From: an uncultured Lachnospiraceae bacterium
GTDB lineage: Bacteria; Bacillota; Clostridia; Lachnospirales; Lachnospiraceae
Length of the DNA stretch: 27,810 bases
Reading direction: 5' to 3'
Assembly (NCBI GenBank): GCA_910588895.1
Contig: CAJUSS010000030.1
Span: forward strand, 1 to 27,810
Within the stretch, counting starts at the first letter, position 1, and each line of letters starts with the position of its first letter. The translations under genes and the position numbers were made by a program. Of this stretch, positions 22,289-27,810 are shown in pieces. A model generated the notes under the pieces. That model was not told the origin of the DNA. It searched no databases and saw only the letters and a list, made by a program, of their open reading frames with translations.

Positions 22289-22538
22289 GGACAGAGCGCT
22301 CTGATGGGAGCATCTGATCGGGAGCCGCAGCTATCAGCTGGTCGATATCGACGGGTGAGGTGGCAAAAGCCCGGGGATGCTGACAGGTGAGACCGTGACA
22401 GCCCGGATGCTGACAGATGACAGTCATGCACCTGCATCTATATTGCCAAGCCCTTCCCATCTATGGTATCCTATACATGGTCCATGATGACCATTACAGG
22501 AGAACTTAAAGAGCCGCAGTCAGGCAAAAGGAGGAGTC
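22289..22538 (+). other. Spacer with an imperfect direct repeat
   Basis: These 250 bases hold no credible gene. AGAGCGCTCT (about 22294-22303) is a small palindrome without a T run. A direct repeat of about 22 bases, AGCCCGG(GG)ATGCTGACAGRTGA, occurs at 22368-22390 and 22400-22420, the second copy lacking two Gs. No good promoter was found, so read-through from the ABC operon is possible. Confidence 0.45.
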
Positions 22539-23759
22539 ATGAAAAATATACTTGTAGGACAGTCCGGCGGTCCCACAGCGGTGATCAATGCCAGCCTTTA
22601 TGGGGTGATACGGGCGGGGATGGAACGCCAAGAGCAGATCGGTCATATCTATGGGATGGTCCACGGGATCGAAGGGTTTTTGCAGGGCAGATGCATGGAT
22701 CTGGGGAAGGAGCTGTCTAAGGAGGAGCTGGAGCTTTTAAAGATCACTCCGGCGGCTTACCTGGGATCTTGCCGGTATATGCTCCCGGAGGATCTGTCCG
22801 CGCCTATATATCCCACCATCTTTGAACGTCTTAAGGCGCTGGAGATCGGCTGTCTTTTCTACATCGGCGGAAATGACTCTATGGATACGGTCAGCAAGCT
22901 GTCCCGCTATGGGAAGAGCATCGGCAGTGAGATCCGTTTTATCGGGATCCCCAAGACCGTGGACAACGATCTGGTGGAGACCGACCATACGCCGGGGTAC
23001 GGCAGCGCCGCCAAATATGTGGCGGGGACGGTGCGGGAGATCGTACTGGACGCATCCGTATACCACAAGGAGTCCGTGACGATCGTGGAACTGATGGGAC
23101 GCCATGCGGGCTGGCTGACCGCGGCCAGCGTGCTGGCCAGGAAGCAGGAGGGGGACGACCCGGTGCTGATCTACCTGCCTGAGGCGGCTTTTGACATGGA
23201 GACCTTTGCCTCAGACCTTAAAAGAGCGCTGGCAAAAAGGTCCTGTGTGGTGGTATGTGTATCGGAAGGGATCCATGATGCTTCCGGCCGGTTCATCTGC
23301 GAGTATGGAGATCAGGCCCAGGTGGATGGGTTCGGGCATAAGATGCTGACCGGCTGCGGCAAGGTCTTAGAGCATTTTGTCCGGGAGCGTCTGGGTGTCA
23401 AGGTCCGTTCCGTGGAGCTGAACGTGAGCCAGCGGTGCAGCGGGATGCTGATGTCGGCCACAGACCTTGCGGAAGCCGAAATGGCCGGCAGAAAAGGGGT
23501 CGCGGCTGCTTTAGAAGGAGAGACCGGCGTGATGATCGCGTTCCGGCGGGCAGAGCGCGGACCTTATGGGACCGACTATGTGACGGTAGATGTGGACCAG
23601 ATATGCAACCGGGAAAAGGTCTTCCCGACAGAGTGGATCGGCGGCCAGGGAAATGATATCGGCCAGGGTTTCATCGACTATGTACAGCCGCTGATCGCAG
23701 GCGAGGTGGTCCGCCCCATGGCGGATGGCGTGCCGGTATACCTGTATCGGGAGAGATGA
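22539..23759 (+). CDS. 6-phosphofructokinase-family kinase, probably PPi-dependent
   Basis: A 406-residue cytoplasmic enzyme of the phosphofructokinase A family: GQSGGPTAVINASLYGV opens the nucleotide-binding lobe, IPKTVDNDL carries the catalytic Asp, and MGRHAGWL lies in the sugar-phosphate site. The loop reads GGNDSMDT where ATP enzymes have GGDGS, and the site contains Lys in PKTVDND where ATP enzymes have a small residue. Both changes are associated with pyrophosphate use, so I predict PPi as the phosphate donor. AGGAGG precedes ATG. Its position behind the Tm-1/ABC cluster could mean that it phosphorylates a pathway sugar, or it could be an unrelated glycolytic paralogue. Confidence 0.87.
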   Translation: MKNILVGQSGGPTAVINASLYGVIRAGMERQEQIGHIYGMVHGIEGFLQGRCMDLGKELSKEELELLKITPAAYLGSCRYMLPEDLSAPIYPTIFERLKALEIGCLFYIGGNDSMDTVSKLSRYGKSIGSEIRFIGIPKTVDNDLVETDHTPGYGSAAKYVAGTVREIVLDASVYHKESVTIVELMGRHAGWLTAASVLARKQEGDDPVLIYLPEAAFDMETFASDLKRALAKRSCVVVCVSEGIHDASGRFICEYGDQAQVDGFGHKMLTGCGKVLEHFVRERLGVKVRSVELNVSQRCSGMLMSATDLAEAEMAGRKGVAAALEGETGVMIAFRRAERGPYGTDYVTVDVDQICNREKVFPTEWIGGQGNDIGQGFIDYVQPLIAGEVVRPMADGVPVYLYRER

Positions 23760-23863
23760 AAAAGCAGATCGGTGATCTTACCTGTCCATATATCCCAATG
23801 CTTATATCCAGGAAGAGATGGTCGATATATTCTATATCATCTGATCAAAAAGGAGGAGATAGG

Positions 23864-24727
23864 ATGAGGATCGATACCAAAAACCTGCTGCCGCAGATGT
23901 TTGGGCAGCAGGGAAAGGCGTCCTGGTTGACCGGCGCTATGAAGGCAGCCGGTGCCAGACAGGCGGTACAGCATCAGGCGTTTTTGCAGAAGGCGTCCGC
24001 TCTGTCCGGGGAGAGCCAGGCGGGGGATACAGCAAAGAAGGCTGGTCTGGTGAAGGCGGACATGTCGGCTTTTTCTGCATCCACCGTCAGCAAAAAGGAT
24101 GTTCCAAAGGCCATGGAGGGCGAGATGGAACGGTATCATCAGGCGATCGGCGATCTGGTGGATAACCTTACCGGCATGGAAGAGCGGCTGAAGTACATGC
24201 AGGCCAGGCACGATCAGGCCGTAGGGGACGGGCAGACGGAGAAGGCCTCCGCGATCCGGGAATGGAATGAAAAGCAGTATCAGGATATGTCCTGGATGGT
24301 GGGGGCTAACTTAGGTATCTCTCATTTCCGCATGGACCATGCCCAGAGGCTTTATGGGAAGGACTTTGGACAGGCGGCAGAGGAATGGCTGGGAGATCTT
24401 CACGGTGCTGCCGATCAGGTGGCCCAGGGACTAAAGGGAGCCGGGAGCGTGGAGGAGGCTTTAGGGCAGATCGCCGCGGCCAAGGAGCAGCTCATGGGGC
24501 TGGCGGATGAGGTGGCAGACCGCTGCCAGGCCTACAGCGGAAAGGAGCTTGCCGCCCACACCTACAAGACGGCAGAGGACTTTGCCCAGGTCAAGTGGGA
24601 CTCCCATCTGCTCTACCCGGGCGGGAACCTGCAGACGGCCGATCAGTTGTTGGGAAAGGGATATCAAATGCAGCTGGATCTGAGCCAGTATCTCCAGTCC
24701 ACGCACCTGGTCGATGTGCAGGCATAG
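23864..24727 (+). CDS. Unrecognised soluble alpha-helical protein, 287 residues
   Basis: From ATG 23864, with AGGAGGAG a few bases upstream; an in-frame ATG at 23756 overlaps the previous gene and has no such site. There is no signal peptide or membrane segment. Residues 1-85 are rich in Gln, Ala, Lys and Ser and may be disordered (MFGQQGKASWLTGAMKAAGA). Residues about 90-285 look all-helical and partly coiled-coil (MEERLKYMQARHDQAVGDGQ, EALGQIAAAKEQLMGLADEV), with a Trp/His-containing centre (WMVGANLGISHFRMDHAQRL). I cannot assign a family. It ends at a strong terminator, 104 bases after the phosphofructokinase-family gene, and may be transcribed with it. Confidence 0.7.
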   Translation: MRIDTKNLLPQMFGQQGKASWLTGAMKAAGARQAVQHQAFLQKASALSGESQAGDTAKKAGLVKADMSAFSASTVSKKDVPKAMEGEMERYHQAIGDLVDNLTGMEERLKYMQARHDQAVGDGQTEKASAIREWNEKQYQDMSWMVGANLGISHFRMDHAQRLYGKDFGQAAEEWLGDLHGAADQVAQGLKGAGSVEEALGQIAAAKEQLMGLADEVADRCQAYSGKELAAHTYKTAEDFAQVKWDSHLLYPGGNLQTADQLLGKGYQMQLDLSQYLQSTHLVDVQA

Positions 24728-24817
24728 CAGATGAAGCCCATGCGATCGGCTTTAAACTGGTAAGGGTGATGACAAGGTTAGATACCCTTGATGAAGGATC
24801 AACGCCAGAAGAAATGG

Positions 24818-24876
24818 AAGGACGAGGCTTTGGGGCACCCTCCTTACGGAGGGTGCCCCAAAGTCAGTCCTTTTTT
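24818..24876 (+). terminator. Strong intrinsic terminator after the unknown gene
   Basis: A perfect 16-bp stem (CTTTGGGGCACCCTCC with GGAGGGTGCCCCAAAG, 4-base loop) is extended by AAGGAC/GTCCTT across a small internal loop and ends in six Ts. It lies 90 bases after the stop codon and between convergent genes; a weak minus-strand effect on ftsH is possible. Confidence 0.88.
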
Positions 24877-24947
24877 GTACACGCCAGTTAACTATCCGAC
24901 CCTGCCCGTCAGCTGTCCGGCGGCGGTCTTTCCGGCCATTTCCTTGA

Positions 24948-26771
24948 TTAAAGAAGGGGACCGTTCAGGATCTCCATAAATTCCTCTCCGGTGATCGTCT
25001 CCTTCTCGTAGAGATAGCGGGCCAGCTCATCCAGCTTTTCCCGAGCCTCTAACAGGATCGTGGCGGCTTTTTCATGCTGCCGTTTGACCAGCTCTACCAC
25101 CTGGCGGTCGATCTGGGCCTGGGTCTCGGCGGAGCAGGCTAAGGAGGCGTCACCGCCTAAGTACTGGCCAGTGACGGTCTCTAAGGCGACCATGTCAAAA
25201 TCCCTGCTCATGCCGTAGCGGGTGATCATGGCCCTGGCCAGCTTGGTGGCCTGTTCGATATCATTGGAGGCTCCGGTGGAGCTGGTGCCGAAGATGATCT
25301 CCTCGGCGGCCCGCCCGCCGGTGTAGGTGGCGATCTTGTTCTCGATCTCTTCCTTGGTCATCAGATAATGATTTCCTTCCTCCACCTGCATGGTGTAGCC
25401 CAATGCGCCGGAGGTGCGGGGGATGATGGTGATCTTCTGCACCGGGGCAGAGTTGGTCTGTCTTGCCGCTACCAGAGCGTGTCCGGTCTCGTGGTAAGCG
25501 ATCGTCCATTTCTCCTTATCGGTGAGGATCGCGTTCTTTTTCTGGTAGCCGGCGATGACCACCTCGATGCTCTCCTCCAGGTCGGACTGGGTGGCGAACT
25601 TACGCCCGTCCCGGACGGCACGGAGAGCGGCTTCGTTGATGATGTTGGCCAGCTCTGCGCCGGAGGCTCCGGAGGCCATGCGGGCGATCTGCTTAAAGTC
25701 CGCATCCTGGGACAGCTTGATCTTCTTTGCGTGGACCTTTAAGATCTCCTCCCGTCCTTTTATATCCGGAAGCTCCACCGGCACCCGGCGGTCAAAGCGG
25801 CCCGGGCGGGTGAGGGCGGGGTCTAAGGACTCCGGACGATTGGTGGCCGCTAAGATGATCACGCCATTGTTCCCTTCGAAGCCGTCCATCTCCGTCAGGA
25901 GCTGGTTCAAGGTCTGCTCCCGCTCGTCATTGCCGCCCACCTGGCCGTCACGCTTCTTGCCGATGGCGTCGATCTCATCGATGAACACGATGCAGGGGGC
26001 CTTCTCCTTGGCCTGCTTGAAGAGGTCGCGGACCTTGGAGGCCCCCATACCTACGAACATCTCCACAAATTCCGATCCGGACATGGAGAAGAAGGGGACA
26101 TTAGCCTCGCCGGCCACAGCCTTGGCCAGCATGGTCTTTCCGGTGCCTGGAGGGCCTACCAGCAGGATGCCCTTGGGCATGGACGCGCCGATCTCCTTGT
26201 ATTTGTCCGGGGTGTGGAGGTAGTCCACGATCTCGGCTAAGTTTTCTTTGGCCTCATCCTCGCCGGCCACGTCGGAGAATTTGATCCCCTCAGAGGAGCG
26301 GACGTAGACCTTGGCGTTGGACTTGCCCATGCCGAACATCATGGAATTGGGGCCGCCGCCCATCTTATCCATCAGCTTTTTGGACATCAGCTGTCCAAGG
26401 CCCACAAAGAGCACGATCGGCAAGATCCAGGAGAGGAGGACGCTGAGAAAAGGCGACATCTCCTCGATGATCTCGCTGGTGAAGACCGCGCCGGACTCCT
26501 TGAGCCGGTAGATCAGGTCCGGGTCGTTCATCAGGCCGGTCTTATAGACCTGGGTCTCCTCCTTGTCCGTGAACAGGATCTGGTTCTCCTGGAGCTTGAC
26601 ATGGCCGATGTCTTTCTGCTCGGTCATCTCCATAAAGGTGCCGTAATCTACCTCCCGGATCTGCCGCTGGGACAGCCAGGGCATAGCCAGAAAGTTAAAT
26701 ACCATCAGCACCAACATGGCGATGCCATAGTAATAGATCAAAGGTTTTTTGGGGTCCTTGACCTCATTCAT
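24948..26771 (-). CDS. ftsH: ATP-dependent zinc metalloprotease FtsH
   Basis: A 607-residue membrane-anchored protease that unfolds and degrades membrane and cytosolic proteins. Membrane segments lie at about 12-32 and 107-125 around an extracytoplasmic domain. The AAA module has Walker A GPPGTGKTMLAKA (about 205), Walker B CIVFIDEIDAIG, the pore loop MSGSEFVEMFVG and the second region of homology (ATNRPESLDPALTRPGRFDR). The zinc site is H427-E-T-G-H431, with the third ligand expected in the downstream STGASNDIEQAT region. Length is near the family norm, with a short C-terminal tail. AAGGAGGG precedes ATG. It is convergent with the unknown gene and divergent from the AraC-type regulator. Confidence 0.96.
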   Translation of the reverse strand: MNEVKDPKKPLIYYYGIAMLVLMVFNFLAMPWLSQRQIREVDYGTFMEMTEQKDIGHVKLQENQILFTDKEETQVYKTGLMNDPDLIYRLKESGAVFTSEIIEEMSPFLSVLLSWILPIVLFVGLGQLMSKKLMDKMGGGPNSMMFGMGKSNAKVYVRSSEGIKFSDVAGEDEAKENLAEIVDYLHTPDKYKEIGASMPKGILLVGPPGTGKTMLAKAVAGEANVPFFSMSGSEFVEMFVGMGASKVRDLFKQAKEKAPCIVFIDEIDAIGKKRDGQVGGNDEREQTLNQLLTEMDGFEGNNGVIILAATNRPESLDPALTRPGRFDRRVPVELPDIKGREEILKVHAKKIKLSQDADFKQIARMASGASGAELANIINEAALRAVRDGRKFATQSDLEESIEVVIAGYQKKNAILTDKEKWTIAYHETGHALVAARQTNSAPVQKITIIPRTSGALGYTMQVEEGNHYLMTKEEIENKIATYTGGRAAEEIIFGTSSTGASNDIEQATKLARAMITRYGMSRDFDMVALETVTGQYLGGDASLACSAETQAQIDRQVVELVKRQHEKAATILLEAREKLDELARYLYEKETITGEEFMEILNGPLL

Positions 26772-27059
26772 ATCGATCCCTCCTTAAATAAAACTGCATC
26801 TTGGATCTTAGTCTATCACAGGATAGGGCGGATGTCCATCGAAAGTGAACGTTACTTTTTTACAGCGATGTGCTATGATGCTATTGTCTGCCGGAAATGT
26901 CCGAAAGGCCTTTTTGCCGTTTGTCCGCATCGCGGACCGGGCTGACAGGTACAGCCTGACAGAGGGCGCGGCAGCAAAACAGATGCGCCAGGAACCTGCG
27001 GGGAGCGCGGGAGGGCTGGAGGCTGTCCGGAGGATCTGACAGTGAAGGGAGGTGCCATC
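26772..27059. other. Divergent intergenic region between ftsH and the AraC-type gene
   Basis: These 288 bases carry no clear gene. On the plus strand an extended -10 box (TGCTATGAT, 26871-26879) lies 17 bases after a weak -35-like GTTACT (26851-26856), a possible promoter for the AraC-type gene. AAAGT and ACTTT arms around GAACGTT (26842-26858) form an imperfect inverted repeat that could be an operator. The ftsH promoter was not identified with confidence. Confidence 0.4.
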
Positions 27060-27810
27060 TTGGCAGAGAAAAGGGAGCTTTTACATTTGAAGGAAGGAAA
27101 ATACTGGGACAATATAGGGGACCTTCTGGTGGAGAGGGCCACAAGGTCCGGCGGCTTTGACATGGGAGAGCCACATTACCATCCCTACCAGGAGCTGTAT
27201 TATGTGGACTCCGGGCGCTGCCGGATGTTCGTCCAGCATGACATCTACTATGTGTCCGCCGGGGATGTGGTGTCCCTGCCGCCGTTCTGCCTGCACAGGT
27301 CCAGCTATGAGCAGGGACAGACGGTGGAGCGGTTTACCGCCTGCTTTCGGATGGACTATATCCGCAGGTTCACGGAAAGCTGCGAGGAGATCTACGCTCT
27401 TTTTGCCCAGCAGAAGCTGACGGTCCCTGTGGAGCAGCGGGATATGGCAAAGGAGCTGTTTTCCGCCATGATCCGTGAGACCCTGCAGGAGGATAGTTAT
27501 ACGAAGCTCCAGCTTGAGAGCCTTCTGTCCCAGCTTTTGGTCCTTTTGGGCCGCTCTAAGAGCGCGTTCCAGGGGATACAGCAGCTGGGGGCCAGCGACG
27601 GGGCGATCCAGGAGGCGGCCCGGTTCATCTACCAGCATCATCGGGAGCCGATCCGCCTGGAGCATGCGGCGGATGCAGGGCATCTGAGCCCCACCTATTT
27701 TTCAAAACGTTTCCGCCAGGTCACCGGGATGGGGTTCAAGGAATACCTGACCTATGTCCGTCTGATGGACGGGGCGGAGCTATTGCGGACAACGGGGATG
27801 TCGGTCACGG
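27060..27810 (+). CDS. AraC-family transcriptional regulator, cut by the right edge
   Basis: The frame is open from TTG 27060 to the window end. TTG is chosen because AAGGGAGG (27045-27052) lies 7 bases upstream and the following residues (AEKRELLHLKEGKYWDNIGD) lead smoothly into the domain; the first in-frame ATG, at 27162, would cut into it. Residues about 30-100 are a cupin-like sensor (MGEPHYHPYQELYYVDSGRC, then VSAGDVVSLPPFCLHR). The C-terminal part begins the AraC double helix-turn-helix (LEHAADAGHLSPTYFSKRFR, QVTGMGFKEYL) and is truncated in its second half. The gene is divergent from ftsH; its target and ligand are unknown, although cupin-type members often sense sugars. Confidence 0.88.
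   Translation, partial: MAEKRELLHLKEGKYWDNIGDLLVERATRSGGFDMGEPHYHPYQELYYVDSGRCRMFVQHDIYYVSAGDVVSLPPFCLHRSSYEQGQTVERFTACFRMDYIRRFTESCEEIYALFAQQKLTVPVEQRDMAKELFSAMIRETLQEDSYTKLQLESLLSQLLVLLGRSKSAFQGIQQLGASDGAIQEAARFIYQHHREPIRLEHAADAGHLSPTYFSKRFRQVTGMGFKEYLTYVRLMDGAELLRTTGMSVT

Noticed and set aside
25555..26223. 222-codon plus-strand ORF inside ftsH
   Set aside because: It is antisense to the conserved AAA domain of FtsH and rich in Ser, Arg and Pro, as expected from a reversed frame.
26859..26879. TTTACA with TATGAT as a promoter for the AraC-type gene
   Set aside because: The two boxes are only 9 bases apart. The extended -10 box with an upstream weak -35 at 26851 is more plausible.

Overview
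The window looks like chromosomal DNA of a moderately GC-rich Firmicute, most likely a gut clostridium of the Lachnospiraceae type. This rests on strong AGGAGG ribosome binding sites, ATC as the preferred isoleucine codon, and the protein families present: a DUF6110-like protein beside a P1B ATPase, bacteriohemerythrin, an anaerobic CbiK chelatase, short MarR-MATE pairs and split ThrE genes. The genus cannot be told from this sequence. No rRNA, tRNA, CRISPR array, insertion sequence or phage gene was seen.

Left part (1-5.3 kb): the 3' end of an unnamed gene; a sirohydrochlorin cobaltochelatase (CbiK); a stretch that may be gene debris; then a metal-transport cassette made of a 26-residue membrane peptide, a DUF6110-like protein and a P1B ATPase with S-C-A in place of the usual C-P-C motif. 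Its terminator lies inside the 3' end of a convergent gene that fuses a hemerythrin domain to a possible CheX-like domain.

Middle part (5.3-12.7 kb): a membrane hybrid histidine kinase whose gene overlaps that of a solute-binding lipoprotein with no transporter genes beside it, probably a ligand-sensing pair; a decayed two-gene ThrE-type exporter behind an intact-looking promoter; an HPr-like protein without the usual active-site histidine; and a MarR-MATE efflux operon with a pair of operator-like sites over its promoter.

Main system (12.8-23.8 kb): a LacI-family regulator is followed by a long same-strand run consisting of a Tm-1-like (UPF0261) protein, two tandem paralogues of the PEP-hydrolase-like TIM-barrel family, and a complete branched-chain-amino-acid-type ABC transporter (lipoprotein, two permeases, two ATPases). 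A 6-phosphofructokinase-family kinase with PPi-type residues follows. The Tm-1-like and TIM-barrel families are the two halves of the tomato antiviral protein Tm-1; here they are separate genes tied to an importer and a sugar-type repressor. Matching TGTTAGCA sites upstream of the lacI-type gene and in the Tm-1 promoter suggest the repressor controls both. The natural reading is an uptake-and-catabolism unit for an unidentified small molecule, and it is the best candidate here for an undescribed pathway.

Right part (23.8-27.8 kb): an unrecognised 287-residue protein ending at a strong terminator, ftsH on the minus strand, and a divergent AraC-family regulator that starts at TTG and runs off the right edge.
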